A stretch of 64,000 nt of DNA from Myxocyprinus asiaticus (GCF_019703515.2 NC_059373.1:13932281-13996280), one strand, 5' to 3'; counted from the first letter of the stretch, positions 11,604 through 23,354 are shown. Notes: generated by a model not told the origin, from the letters alone. Made by a program: numbers and translations.

Positions 11604-12290
11604 ACACTTAAAAACTCCACTGGAATGTTTAGAAGGTTTCATGTGAAAACCTTAATACATGTGCACCTTTAAACAGCTTTGCAGGTAACTAGCAACACTA
11701 CTTATTTAAACTTTGTAAAATTTTAATAAGTTTTTACGTAGCAGTCTAACAGGTTAAAATGGTAGCCTACTTTGCTGTTTTTATCACATTGTTTGCACAT
11801 GCAGTTTAGCAGCCGAACACGCTGAATAACGAGCACTCCTGAACTGTCTTTTCTCTCTTATATGGAACGTCAGAAAGTTCGATTCATTTAAGTGAATCGG
11901 TTTGTTCAGCTGTTCATCACTGTTTTCGATTTTCGATATTACGTGTTTTCTAGTTTAATTGATTGGATTTTGTGTAAATTTACCTGTTCAAGTTCAATGC
12001 TGCCACCAGTTGGGATCCCCATTGTTTTGTGCCAGATTAATACTGTTCTGATTGTAAAAATAAATTATATCACAAGGCGATTTCCCACCAACAGTCCCAG
12101 TTCTTTTCGCTTAGTAACTACACACTGTTTTCTACGCACGTTCTTTGTCTTTTCTGACTTTGTTGCGCTTTAATGTCATGCAGTATCACACTGACATAAT
12201 GATTGATGTATGTTGTCATGAATCAGAGAGCCTACCCTCCAAATCTGATAACAAGTGTTCACAGGAGACACATTTATGTGTGATCGTACT
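11604..12290. other. Non-coding stretch, nothing recognised
   Basis: No gene or repeat family was recognised. A 93-codon open frame from 11892 has low-complexity hydrophobic content and no family features. Confidence 0.4.
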
Positions 12291-12319
12291 TTTGCAGTAG
12301 CTGGTGCCAAGCTCTGACA

Positions 12320-12563
12320 CAGTCTACCTGTTCAAGTAAGAACTGCTCCTACACTATCTGTTGTTAAATCTTTTCTAAAAATGTATCTTTTCTCCATAGC
12401 TTTTAATCTTTTTTAGTGTTTTGTTTTATTGTCCATCTATTGTCTTTTTTTAGTTTTATTTTTTTGCCTCTTAGCCTTTGGTTTTTGTTGTTGTACAGCA
12501 CATTGGTTAACTGTTGTTGTATAAATTGTGCTTTATAAATAAACCTGAGATTGACATTGACAT
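12320..12563 (+). mobile_element. L2-like LINE 3' end
   Basis: One frame reads VVKSFLKMYLFSIAFNLF, which matches the C-terminal phrase of fish L2-type reverse transcriptase proteins. An untranslated tail with GTGCTTTATAAATAAACC follows, ending in a short ATTGACATTGACAT repeat, the usual form of an L2 3' terminus. Only the last few hundred bases are present, as expected for a 5'-truncated LINE insertion. Confidence 0.7.
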
Positions 12564-12639
12564 ATATGTATGATATACTGTATATTAAAACATATTTTGT
12601 CCCCTTAAAACAGCTTCAATCTATGTTTCTTTAGTAACC

Positions 12640-12810
12640 TCAAAGTCCCTTTCAAGGCAAGTCATTCCACTCAGCCACCATCTTCGGACTGCTCCCGGGC
12701 AGCTATTTTCTATGGATACAAGCGGCATAAAAGTACAGATCTCATCTACTTGAATGGAAAAGACCGAAATCTTCAAAACAGTTCGTCAAGATTACGATTA
12801 TATATTTAGA
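12640..12810. repeat. Probable interspersed repeat fragment
   Basis: GTCCCTTTCAAGGCAAGTCA and the following segment with CTACTTGAATGGAAAAGACC read like an end of a common fish DNA repeat. No second copy is in the window, so the call rests on recall only. Confidence 0.3.
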
Positions 12811-13313
12811 CGCACATCTATAAAAAAATATGATCAAACATATTTGATTGATCATAATCATAATCAATCAAAGCAGTAAAATCTAACAACAGTGGTATCA
12901 TAAGTTGTGCTCCTTTAGCTCAGATCACACCTAGCTAGCACATGGCTCTTCAGAGCAGCAGCAGTACACAAGACTTGGCAATAGATCTGCCTGGTTGTGT
13001 TTTCTGTTTGTGTTATGCGTTTTGTATTTTCCCTGCTTTGTTGAGGGATTGTTAGTAATGTCTCTTTGTGCTGCAGCATGTCCTACATGCTTGATGCAGC
13101 ATGTCTTGCATTTGGTCTAACCGTGCAGCAGCATGTCCACATGCTTAACTCAGTATATCTGTGTAATTTCTAGCAATAGCAAATCTTAGGACTTGCTCTG
13201 CAGCAGCAGCAGTGTAGCAGATGTAGTCCGCAAAGACCAACATCCTATCAAAATGTCATATCCATATTAAAATACTAAATCTTTCACAGAGTTATCATGG
13301 CTAAACTAAATTA
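12811..13313. other. Non-coding stretch, nothing recognised
   Basis: No gene seen. Near 13075-13150 the phrase GCAGCATGTC recurs three times at irregular spacing, a local minor repetition. Confidence 0.35.
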
Positions 13314-14120
13314 ATTGAATCACCCTCATGTCATTTCAAACCTGACTGACTCACATTCTTTTGTGAAACACAAAGGAAGTTATTTATAGCAGAGTGTCCA
13401 ATCTGCTCTTTTTCATGCAATGAATGTTAATTGTGACCCTGGCTATAAAGGAAGTTCAGTCTACTTTTAAATTGATTTATAAGAATCAGTTAGTGAGACT
13501 CTAAAATCTTAATCGATAGATAAATGTGTTGCTGAACAATTTCACCCACTCTGTTTAAGTGCTTTGATTGTCACATAAGTGACCCAACAATGCAAAGATT
13601 GTTTACAAAAGCAGTTAATAAACTCCTTACAACAATGTCAAGGATGCAAGAACTGTATATTATTCTGCAACTAAAAGGGTTTGTTCACCCAAAAATTAAA
13701 ATGTTCTCATCCTTTACTCAACCTCATGCCATCCCAGATGTGTATATCATATCATACCAGTGATTTGACAGATGTGGGTGAGAAAAAGATACATTTTAAA
13801 GTCCTTTATCCTTCACTTTCACTTTCTCCATCTGTTTTTGGTGATTTGCATTCTTCGTGCATACTGCCCGCTACTAGGAAGGGAGTACAATTAATTAAAA
13901 AAATTACTTAAATATTGATCTGTTTCTCACCCACACCCAGTAGTGTAGTCTAGGGCATACACAGGCATACGCTGTATGCCCACCTATCTTTCTTAGGATT
14001 TTGCATATGCCCACCTGAAATAAGGGATGATACGCATGGCCGCCAGAACAACGAGTAGTCTTTTGACCTGGACATTTTTCAATCTGCTAACGCGATGCTG
14101 CAGCACCACTGAGTGAATTG

Positions 14121-14128
<8 letters not shown>

Positions 14129-14193
<65 letters not shown>
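14129..14193. repeat. (TA)n microsatellite inside the hAT element
   Basis: About 32 TA units. Overlapping Tyr-Ile open frames are artefacts. Confidence 0.95.
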
Positions 14194-14198
<5 letters not shown>

Positions 14199-14439
14199 GT
14201 ACAGAGATTCTCTTTAAACATGCACAGAGCTGCGGGAGCGCAACTGATGGCACTGGTAAGACAGACAGTCTGATTAAGTTGATAGACCAATCAGAACATT
14301 CATTTCAGACGTGATTGGATATTTGTTAACCAATAATATTTTCCATTTCAGTAAGGGGCGGGACATTTCCAGTGTCTGATGCACAAGCATCTCTGGATTA
14401 ACCATAATTTGCAATGTAAATTTATTTCCCAGCTAAATG

Positions 14440-14442
<3 letters not shown>

Positions 14443-14502
<60 letters not shown>
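14443..14502. repeat. (TA)n microsatellite inside the hAT element
   Basis: About 29 TA units, the second array in the same element. Confidence 0.95.
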
Positions 14503-14505
<3 letters not shown>

Positions 14506-15599
14506 AATTTAACTTAAGCAATTAAACTTTGAGAAAATACTGCATGTTATTGCACTCCCGCTAGTTTTTGGGTCTTTCATAAATTCACAGTATGCCCACC
14601 TCTTCAGACACTACTACACCACTGCCCACACCTATTATATCGCTTCAGAAGATATGAATTAAACCACTGGAGTCATATGGATTACTTTTATACTCCCTAT
14701 ATGTGGATTTTGGAGCTTAATAATTCTGGCACCCATTCACATTCACATTGTATAGACCTACAGAGCTGAAATATTCTTCTAAACATCTTTGTTTGTGTTC
14801 TGCAGAAGAAAGAAAGTCATACACATCTGGGATGGCATGAGGGTGAGTAAATGATGAGAGAATTTTCATTTTTGGGTGAACTAACCCTTTAAGTTGCAGA
14901 ATAATATACAGTTCTTGCATCCTTGACATTGTTGTAAGGAGTTTATTAACTGCTTTTGCAAACAATCTTTGCATTGTTGGGTCACTTATGTGACATTCAA
15001 AGCACTTAAACAGAGTGGGTGTAATTGTTCAGCAACACATTTATCTATCGATTAAGATTGTAGAGTCTCACTAACTGATTTTTATAACTCAATTTAGAAG
15101 TAGACTGAACTTCCTTTATAGCCAGAGAGAATTCTCATGAGATAATTTTCATTTTTGGGTGATCTATCCCTTTAACAAGTTTATTCATTTCTATAATTTT
15201 GGTAATGATCATCAATCACCAGCTTCCTCAACCTCAGCATTAAAATGATTTATTTAGCTGTATAAATTGCCTGAAAGACCTACAGTACATTTGCTATGGC
15301 AAATATAGGCTTGATTGTAGAAAGACCCCACCACTGGTGTGAATGTCATTCTGATAATTGCTTCATTCCAGGGGCTCTCCTAGGGGAGAACAAGTCAGAT
15401 ACATAAGGGAGAGACAACCAGCATATACTGAATTATGAATGAATCTTGGATCTATGAGAGATGGGATATTCTTGAGCAAAAAGGGAGGGTGGGAAAAAGA
15501 AATGGAGAGATGTTTTCTGAAGAAACTGACTTATGTTTAACACTTGATTTTGGGTTATGGGGTTTCAGCATGTCAGAATCACTGAATTTATGGAATATT

Positions 15600-16137
15600 T
15601 TACTCAAATATGAAAATGCTGTCATTATATACTCACCCTCACATTGCTCTAAACCTATTGTACTTTGTTTTCTTCCATAGAACAAAAGATTAGATTTTTT
15701 GAAGAATGTAGTCTCTCTTTTTCATGCAATTACAATGAATGGGGACTGGAGCTTTCATACTTCAAAAAGAAGACAAAAGCACCATAAAAGTATATATATA
15801 TTAAAAAGTGGTGCATACGACTTGTGTGCTATATTTCACAAATTGGACTGATTTGATTCTTGAGTTCAACTCACTGACTCAATGATCTGGTTGCAACAGT
15901 TCTTGACTTAATAACTCACTGGAGAGGAAGATTATCGGTGAATAACAACTTAAATTGTGTTCTGTGTTTCACCTAAAGCTAGCATATAAAACTTGGAATA
16001 TATCACACAAGTCATATGGACTATTTTATCCTTTTGTGTTTCACATACAGTAAGAAAGAATGTCATACATGTTTAGAATGACATGAGGTGAGATAATGAG
16101 GACATAATTTTCATTTTTGGGTGAACTATTCCTTTAA
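15600..16137. mobile_element. Foldback MITE (cyprinid type)
   Basis: The right end reads TCATTTTTGGGTGAACTATT then CCTTTA, and the left end has CAAATATGAAAATGCTGTCA and ACTCACCCTCAC. These are inverted counterparts, as in the copies near 13674 and 50124. The family is non-coding. The interior is diverged from the other copies. Confidence 0.7.
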
Positions 16138-16317
16138 TAAGTTGACAGTCTATAATTACCATGGAAGTATACAGTAAATTAAATACTCTTATGGGAGATT
16201 CATTGTAGAGTTCTATCTGGGAATGTTGTAATGTTCCATCATACAAAACTCATTATATTGTACTTCAATGCTTTAATGCTGTCCTCAAAAAACTCATTAC
16301 AAATGACATCACCCTCC

Positions 16318-16919
16318 TGTCATGGCTCCGGTGAGTTTGTTGGTTTGTTCTGTTTGTTTTGTTATTTCTCTCCCTCATGTTTCGCAGGCGCTGCCGGCAT
16401 GCATGATCAGTGTTTCCATGGGAACACTGAATGTTCCCAGGGGAACGCTGATCATGCCACTAATTAGCATGCTAGCAGCATTTGGTTTTCCGCTGATTCA
16501 TTCCCTACTTAATCCCTTCGTGTTGTCAGTATCTTTGCTAGAATGTTGTTTGGTGTGAAGTAACTTACATCACTCTCTCTGCCTAGTTGGTCCTGTCTCG
16601 TGTATCTGTTTGGTTGCCTGTCTCTACCGCGTGTCAGGAGTGTGGTTGCCTTCCAGTTTGCTGTACGCTTGTTCTCTTCACTCACAAATCTTCAACGCTG
16701 GTTCTCTGCACCTCACTACGCTTCACGGAGTCCTCACGGATCTGCCCACTGCTCGGCCACAGCGTGCACGCATCCACGAGCGTCTCCCCCTGCTACTGCA
16801 GCTGGTGCCGGGTTCTCCATTCTTCGCCAGCACAGTTTAAGTTGCTCTTTATTGTTAATAAATCCTTTGAACTGTTCCTCTGCTCTTGGGTCTCTTTGTC
16901 TCGCTCTCGCTCTGTGACA
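16318..16919 (+). repeat. 5' long terminal repeat of the Ty3/gypsy element
   Basis: 602 bases, TG...CA bounded. It resembles the right LTR over most of its length. A polyadenylation-like AATAAA lies at about 16857-16862. Open frames across it have no family features. Confidence 0.85.
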
Positions 16920-16935
16920 GAAAAATCTAGCCAAG

Positions 16936-17548
16936 TATGGACCCAGCGGAGGAATCTACTCTTCGCTCTGCCCTGTCTCAGTAGGGAGCTTTACTGGAAC
17001 TTCAGCAGGATCAAATCTCTGCATCTAACCGTGCTCTGGAGATGATTGCGTCGCAGCTCGGTGAGCTCACCTCTGTCATTCAACAACTCTGCCAACCTCT
17101 TGACGCTGGTCTCACTCAGGAGGCGCCCTCACCGGCTCCGGTGGTTCCCCATGCTTCTGGGCACTCAGAGGCTTGTATCCTTCCTCTAACTCCATTTTCA
17201 GGTGAGGTGGGATCCTGTAGCACATTCCTTTCACAATGCTCCCACACCATCCACACCCTCAGTTGCACGCCCCTGTCCGTCATCACCCAGTCCACAAATC
17301 CAGTCACCTTTGTCTCTAGAAATCATATGGAGCAGTTGTCCTTTTACATGATCCAATCTCCATCGGCACCAGTAGTGATGGGGCATCCTTGGTTGGTAAT
17401 GCACAACCCACACGAATACTGGTCAACCATCACTGTTCTTGCTTGGAGTCCTTTCTGTTTGTCGCACTGTCTTAACTCTGCTGTCTCCCCTGTCCAGTCT
17501 TGTGTTTCACTGCAGGATGAACAGGCAGATTATCCAGAGTACCGTTGA
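16936..17548 (+). pseudogene. Ty3/gypsy gag remnant
   Basis: An ATG at 16936 gives MDPAEESTLRSALSQ and then a stop. In the same element a further frame reads MIASQLGELTSVIQQLCQPL with a proline-rich continuation. Gag forms the particle around the element RNA. This copy is cut short and fused to unrelated-looking downstream sequence, ending near LQDEQADYPEYR. No CCHC knuckle is seen. It is a broken relic with at least one premature stop. Confidence 0.7.
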
Positions 17549-17619
17549 CATACCATGACCTGAGGGCAGTGTTCAGCCAGTCCCGCACCACGACCCTTCC
17601 TCCTCATCGCCCGTAAGAC

Positions 17620-18496
17620 TGTGCAATTGAATTGCTTCCTGGCACTTCGCCTCCTCGGGGATGGCTGTATTCGCTCTCGGCTCCCAAAAGAGAGGCCATG
17701 AACAAGTATATCAATGATTCTCTGGCAGCCGGTCTCATCCGCCCTTCCTCATCGCTGGCAAGGGTGGGGTTCTTCTTCCTGGAGAAGAAGGACGGCTTGC
17801 TTAGACCCTGTATAGATTATCGGGGGCTGAATGACATCACGGTAAAGAATAGTTATCCTTTGCCGTTGATATCCTCAGCTTTCGACTCTTGCAGGGAGCT
17901 TCCATCTTTACGAAGTTGGACCAATGCAATGCTTAGCACCTTGTTCGGATCAGGAAGGGGGATGAGTGGAAGACGGCTTTAAACACCCATAGGGGACACT
18001 TTGAATATTTGGTCATGCCTTTCAGATTGGTCAACGCCCCCGCTGTCTTCCAGGAATCGTAAATGATGTGCTTAGAGACATGGTTGATCATTTTGTGTGT
18101 GTTTATCTTAATGATATTCTGATCTTCTCCCAGAATATCCAGGACCATGTTCAGCACGTCAGGCGGCTGTTTGTCAAGGTGGAGTAGTGTGCTTTTTTGC
18201 ACAGTCGGTTCCGTTCCTGGGGTTCATTGTTTCAACCGAGGGAGTGCGTGTGGACCCTGCCAAGCTCAGAGCCATCTCTGACTGGCCAACCCCAGATTCT
18301 CGCAAGGCTTAGCAGAGGATTCTGGGGTTTGCTAATTTCTATTGGAGGTTTTTCGGAATTACAACCAACACGCCGGGCCTCTGACAGATCTCACCTCCAC
18401 CCGCACTGATTTTTGTTGGTCCCCGTGGGCTTCTACCACATCTATCCTAGTAACTCCCGACACTGCATGTCAGTTTGTGGTGGAGGTGGATGCTTC
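17620..18496 (+). pseudogene. Ty3/gypsy reverse transcriptase / RNase H remnant
   Basis: The reading [20 protein letters not shown] starts the polymerase. It is followed by [40 protein letters not shown] and [10 protein letters not shown], the fingers and palm of a gypsy-type reverse transcriptase. Beyond 17900 the frame shifts, but VYLNDILIFSQNIQ is recognisable (YLND in place of the usual YLDD). Then come VDPAKLRAISDWPTPDS and finally FVVEVDAS, the RNase H start, which runs straight into the LTR. The enzyme copies element RNA into DNA. This copy has several frameshifts and a changed active-site residue. Confidence 0.85.
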
Positions 18497-19156
18497 ACGG
18501 CTCCGGTGAGTTTGTTGGTTTGTTCTGTTTGTTTTGTTATTTCTCTCCCTTATGTTTTGCAGGCACTGCTGGCATGCATGATCAGTGTTTCCATGGGAAC
18601 ACTGATTGTTCCCAGGTGAGCGCTGATCATGCCACTAATTAACATGCTAGCAGCACCTGGTTCTCTGCTGATTCACTCCCTACTTAATCCCTTCGTGTTG
18701 TCAGTATCTTTGCTAGATTGTTGTTTGGTGTGGAATAACTTACCTCACTCTCTCTGCCTAGTTAGTCCTGTCTCATGTATCTGTTTGGTTGCCCATCTCT
18801 GCCTGCGTGTTGGGAGTGTGGTTGCCTTCCAGTTCACTGTACACTTGTTCTCTGCGCTCACGAATCTTCAACGGAGGATTCCTCATCTCTGCCCCACATG
18901 TAGGGAGAGTGATTGCCTTCCAGTCTGCTGTGCGCTGGTTCTATGCACCTCACTATGCTTCACAGAGTCCTCACGGATCTGCCCACTGCATGGCCACGGC
19001 GCGCATGCATCCACAAGCTTCTCCTCCTGCTACTGCAGCCGGTGCTGGGTTCTCCATTCTTCGCCAGCACAGTTTAAGTAGCTATTTATTGTAAATAAAT
19101 CCTTTGAACTGTTCCTCAGCTCTTGGGTCTCTTTGTCTCACTCTTCCTCTGTGACA
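18497..19156 (+). repeat. 3' long terminal repeat of the Ty3/gypsy element
   Basis: Matches the left LTR but lacks its first few bases (it begins at CGGCTCCGGTGAG) and contains an extra stretch of roughly 60 bases around 18870-18935 that repeats internal LTR sequence. The divergence between the two LTRs suggests an old insertion. Confidence 0.85.
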
Positions 19157-20540
19157 TCTCCGGTTTGTGCATTTTCCTCAGTCCAGTTAATTGTCCAATG
19201 ATGCACTTTTTCTTTAATCTCAAGGCTAGGGAAATGGTGCCACAATGGTGCAACATCCCTGTTTACATTGAGACTAGACCTCATTAAATAAAATCTCCCA
19301 CTTTCCCTCCTCTTGTCTCTCTCATTCCACAGGTCATAATCTTCTGTAAAAGCCTTCAATTATTAATGGCAACCTAGTAAAACAAATGTCAGTGTTTAAA
19401 ACGATTGTACATTGTTGACACAAGTGTTAGGCCCTTACTCGGGGTAACTGGCCCCTTGCTGTTTGAATAGTACACATTATCAAGGGCAATGCTCAGCAGA
19501 TTATGAATGACTGCCATTATGACACACTGGGTTACCTGTGTATTAACTGTTTGTTTGAGATGGCTACAAAAAATTGCCCTCTTGTTATAACAGCCTGTCA
19601 TTATTTATCAATATTATACTCATGCTCATAGTTTTCTTTAAATAAAATCTTACATTTGTTAGCCTTATAACACACAGAATGTACACAATTAAGTCCATGA
19701 TTAAAAAGAAGAGGAAAATGGTATGCACATTTAGGAATAGGAATTACTAAGCTACATAAATACTACTCAAAAACTTTGGAAGTGAACATAATGCATAATT
19801 AATTTAATTGCCAATAAATAAAAATAATTATTACCTGTTTCAGAATCTTTCATTTTCTTTTTTTACATGTGTAACTATGTTTCTGAGTGAACTTTAAGAC
19901 AGTAAACAATCTAAAATGTCACAAATCTTTTTTTTTACAGAGATTGTTTGCATAAGTTTTATCAGTCAGACTTTGACAAGCTGCCAGCTGTTGTCACACC
20001 AAATTTCTCATCAACAAACTTATAAAATGGAAACAGGGTGTAAAGAAACATACTCCCAGGCAGCATCTTCAAAGTCACCATCTGTGTGCGTGCACACCTT
20101 TACACAGAAAAAGCTATCAAGGGAATATGTAATCAACAAGTATAACTTTGAAGCATTTCAGCCACCCTTATCTTAATCAACAACTTAAAGTACATTGGCC
20201 TCATAAGGAAATTCCCAGCCTGGACTGGAATGATGGAAACTTGTCATTTCTTTTATTGTACTGGGACCAAGTAAATAAAAAACATAATGATGTTGAGATC
20301 TTTTCCTGTTGTTGGAATGAGTCTCATACAAAAACTAATTTTCAAACCCCTCCAGACACATCTCAGTTCATTAGAACTTGCTATGATTTTTTTAAACAAA
20401 TAAGGTTACACCATTCATAAAGTTGGAAAACTTGCACACTTGCAAAATGCACAAAAGACATAGTGGAAGCTTTAATAGATCATTTGTCTTGTTACAAAAC
20501 ACAGTACCATGCTGTAAATATGACAAATCCAATTTGTGGT
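19157..20540. other. Non-coding stretch, nothing recognised
   Basis: AT-rich with short open frames only. No terminal repeats or RNA genes were recognised. Confidence 0.4.
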
Positions 20541-20958
20541 GCTCATACTCATGTATAGTGCATCTAGATACCAAACAACCATGCGAGATGAAAAGATGTT
20601 ATGGAAATGGAAAAGCACTTCTTTTCCAATGTTGTTACAATGTAGTAGGGATGTGCCACAGTGGTCGACTAATCGAACAGTCATCCAATATCCAACTAGT
20701 ATATAAGTGGGGTCGACTATTAACATTAGTATTTTAATGGTGGTGGTTTTAATGGGAGACGCAATTCTCTAATTAATTGAGAGACGCAACTTTTTATTTT
20801 TTTGCATGATGATAGCTTGCTGTGCTTAACAGTGAATAACAGTCCGCATAGTAAAACTCTCTGCAAGAAGTTTCTTTAATGTTTTAGGTCTAGTCCTTTT
20901 ATGCACTGCTGCTATTACAGCCATCAAAGCACTGCATAAACAATACATTTCAAGACAA
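20541..20958. repeat. 418-bp direct duplication, copy 1
   Basis: Starts around GCTCATACTCATG and ends at TTTCAAGACAA. Copy 2 lies at 21353-21770 with only scattered differences. It includes GGTCGACTAATCGAACAGTC and a near-palindrome around TCTCTAATTAATTGAGAGA. It may derive from a hAT-like element end, but this is not certain. Confidence 0.85.
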
Positions 20959-21284
20959 TCACTATCAGATGTTAAATCCTCTGATGTGAGTAATTCTCCC
21001 CATATTTGTGATAGTTGTGGAGAGATTAAAGCCTTTTGCTGATTAATACAGTGTAACTCAAGCACAGGTTTAAGAACCTTCTGTTCATTTGGACTACCAG
21101 TGGCCACCTTCGGCAGTGAAGGAGAAGCAGAGGGGCAGTTGTGCTGGCCATGGGGTGTTGCTGTGGATGTGGAAGGATTTTTCATGGTGGCTGACCGCAG
21201 TAACAACCGCATATAAGTGTTTGGGCCCAATGGATATTTCCAGCGTGCTTTTGGCAGTCTCGGTTCACGGCCTGGCCAGTTCAA
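20826..21284 (-). other. 152-codon open frame of unknown nature
   Basis: Open on the minus strand across the end of duplication copy 1 and the unique spacer. It contains [20 protein letters not shown] and ISPQLSQIWGELLTSEDL. No known domain was recognised. It may be a piece of a degraded hAT-like transposase or pure chance. The serine/proline-rich middle and acidic patch look protein-like but no catalytic motif is visible. Confidence 0.25.
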
Positions 21285-21352
21285 CAGGCCAGCTAGTGTG
21301 GCATGTGATTGTCAGCGACACATCGTGGTTGCCAATAAGGACAACCATCGCG

Positions 21353-21770
21353 TTCATACTCATGCATAGTGCATCTAGATACCAAACAACCATGAGAGAT
21401 GAAAAGATGTTATGGAAATGGAAAAGCACTTCTTCTCCAATGTTGTTACAATGTAGTAGGGATGTGCCAGGGTGGTCGACTAATTGAACAGTCATCCAAT
21501 ATCCAACTAGTATATAAGTGAGGTCGACTATTAACATTAGTATTTTAATGGTGGTGGTTTTAATGGGAGACGCAATTCTCTAATTAATTGAGAGACGCAA
21601 CTTTGTATTTTTTTGCATGATGATAGCTTGCTGTGCTTAACAGTGAATAACAGTCCGCATAGTAAAACCCTCTGCAAGAAGTCTCTTTAATGTTTTAGGT
21701 CTAGTCCTTTTATGCACTGCTGCTGTTACAGCCATCAATGCACTGCATAAACAATACATTTCAAGACAAA
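21353..21770. repeat. 418-bp direct duplication, copy 2
   Basis: Near-identical to 20541-20958. Its right edge coincides with the broken end of DIRS element A, so the duplication and the truncation may have arisen together. Confidence 0.85.
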
Positions 21771-21777
21771 ACAACCA

Positions 21778-23354
21778 ACACGTACTTGCCCCGGATCAAC
21801 GGCCGAAACCTCCACAGGGCGAGCAGTACTGCCAACAACTCTAGGCAGTTGATGTGCCAACGCAGCCACGGGCCAGTCCAGGAGCCGGCGGCTGTGTGCC
21901 CATTGCATACGGCACCCCAGCCCGTCTTAGAGGCATCAGTTGTAACCACGACGCACCTGAAGACCTGCTCTAAGGGAACCCCTGCCCGTAGAAATGCAAG
22001 GTCGGTCCAAGGGCTGAAGAGGTGGCAAGAGATCGGCGTGATGGTTACGCGAAGTATCCCGTGGCACCATGCCCATCTAGGGAGTCGAGTCTGAAGCCAG
22101 TGCTGAAGTGGTCTCATATGCATCAACCCGAGTGGTGTGGCCACCGCTGAGGATGCCATATGCCCCAGGAGCCTCTGAAAAAGTTTCAGTGGAACCGCTG
22201 TCCTCCATCTGAACGCCTTCAGACAGTCCAGCACCATCTGTGCACGCTCGTTCGTGAGGTGCGCTGTCATCGAGACTGAGTCCAACTCCAAACCAAGAAA
22301 AGAGATGCTCTGAACCAGGGAGAGCTTGTTCTTTTGCCAGTTGACATGAAGCTCCTGTCGGCTGAGGTGCCGGAGCACGAGGTCCCTGTGTACGCACAGC
22401 AACTCTCGAGAGTGAGCTAGGATAAGCCAGTCATCGAGATAGTTGAGGATGCTGATGCCCACTTCCATTAGCGGGGCAAGGGCTGCCTCTGCGACCTTCA
22501 TGAAGACGCGAGGGGACAAGGACAGGCCGAAGGGGAGGACCTTGTACTGGTACGCCTGGCCTTCGAAGGCAAACCGCAGGAAGGGTCTCTGTTGAGATAA
22601 GACTGAGACGTGGAAGAACGCGTCCTTCAGGTCCACTGCCGTGAACCAATATTGATGCCGGACGCTCGCTAGAATGTGTTTTTGCGTCAGCATCTTGAAC
22701 GGGAGTCTGCCCGGTTCAGTACTCGCAGGTCCAGGATTGGTCACAACCCACCACCTTTCTTCGGTTGATGAAGTAAGGGCAGTAGTACCCTTTCTTCATC
22801 TCGGCTGGAGGGACAGGCTCTATCGCGCCCTTGTGCAGAAGGGTAGCGATCTCCGCACGCAAGGTAGCAGCATTTTTGCCCTTCACCGAGGTGAAGCGGA
22901 CGCTGCTGAACCTGGGCGGGCACCTGGCGAACTGAATCGCATAGCCGAGTCGGACAGTCCGGGTCAGCCATCGCGATGGGTTGGAAAGCGTGAGCCATGC
23001 GCCCAAACTCCGGGCGAGGGGGACCAAGGGAATGATCACATCGGACGTACCGGCGGGTGGGGCCCCGCAGCGGGGCGGAGCTCGAGGTGCCACGTCAAGG
23101 GGATTCGAGCCCCGTGGCCATGCTGAGTCCAGGGACATCGAAGCACTTACCTGGCTCCTGCCGCCCACCATAAGATTGGCCGAGGAGGGGGGAGGAGGAG
23201 TCTTGTCCCCGTAGTCCACCGGACCCAATCCCGTGTGGGCGTGTTTGTGCCACAGCTGGGCGCACGGGGGTGGGGGGACCGCCGCTGGAGCACCATACCT
23301 GCAAAGATGGGACGGTGGATGGTGGTCGTGATGACAGCTGTGCGCACCAGACAT
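21778..23354 (-). pseudogene. DIRS reverse transcriptase-RNase H, frameshifted and truncated
   Basis: The first frame (from 23354) carries FARCPPRFSSVRFTSVKGKN, ATLRAEIATLLHKGAIEPVP and PPAEMKKGYYCPYF. After a small deletion near 22720-22790 the second frame continues with LPFKMLTQKHILASVRHQYW, TAVDLKDAFFHVSV, FGLSLSPRVFMKVAEAALAP and the active-site motif NYLDDWLILAH with both aspartates intact. Then come VPLKLFQRLLGHMASSAVAT and an RNase H start, VVTTDASKTGWGAVCNGHTA. This enzyme would copy DIRS RNA. The RT active site is intact, but the frameshift and missing end disable it. Confidence 0.87.

Larger units (their letters stand above)
13938..14624. mobile_element. Non-autonomous hAT-type element with 8-bp target duplication
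   Basis: The left terminus CAGTAGTGTAGTCTAGG and the right terminus (reverse complement CAGTGGTGTAGTAGTG) are inverted. Both are flanked by the identical octamer CCCACACC (13930-13937 and 14625-14632). An 8-bp duplication and CAG-starting ends are the signature of hAT elements. The 687 bp interior has no transposase and holds two long TA arrays. GTATGCCCACC occurs near both ends, extending the inverted repeat imperfectly. Confidence 0.88.
13314..15175. repeat. Large inverted duplication built on foldback MITEs
   Basis: Bases 13439-13745 are the near-exact reverse complement of 14820-15125 (about 306 bases per arm, spacer about 1.07 kb). Each arm has about 235 bases of otherwise unique sequence plus the start of a foldback MITE (AAAGGGTTTGTTCACCC on the left, GGGTGAACTAACCCTTT on the right). 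Outside the arms, 13314-13438 and 15126-15175 are further pieces of the same MITE family. The MITE's own central part is replaced by the hAT element at 13938-14624. There is no coding capacity. Confidence 0.85.
16318..19156 (+). mobile_element. Ty3/gypsy LTR retrotransposon, internally deleted
   Basis: Two related long terminal repeats (16318-16919 and about 18497-19156) flank only 1.6 kb of internal sequence. The internal region has a gag remnant and reverse transcriptase pieces. The left LTR starts TGTCATGG and both LTRs end TGTGACA. The five bases outside (CCTCC left, TCTCC right) agree in four positions, a likely target duplication. Protease, most of Gag, the rest of RNase H and integrase are missing. 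The right LTR joins directly to the RNase H coding region, which marks one deletion point. No env-like gene is seen. Confidence 0.88.

Noticed and set aside
16587..17045. 152-codon open frame across the left LTR
   Set aside because: It crosses the LTR boundary with no family features. The corresponding right LTR has a different frame pattern.
16318..19156. An endogenous retrovirus
   Set aside because: The reverse transcriptase text and organisation fit Ty3/gypsy, and no envelope-like gene is present.
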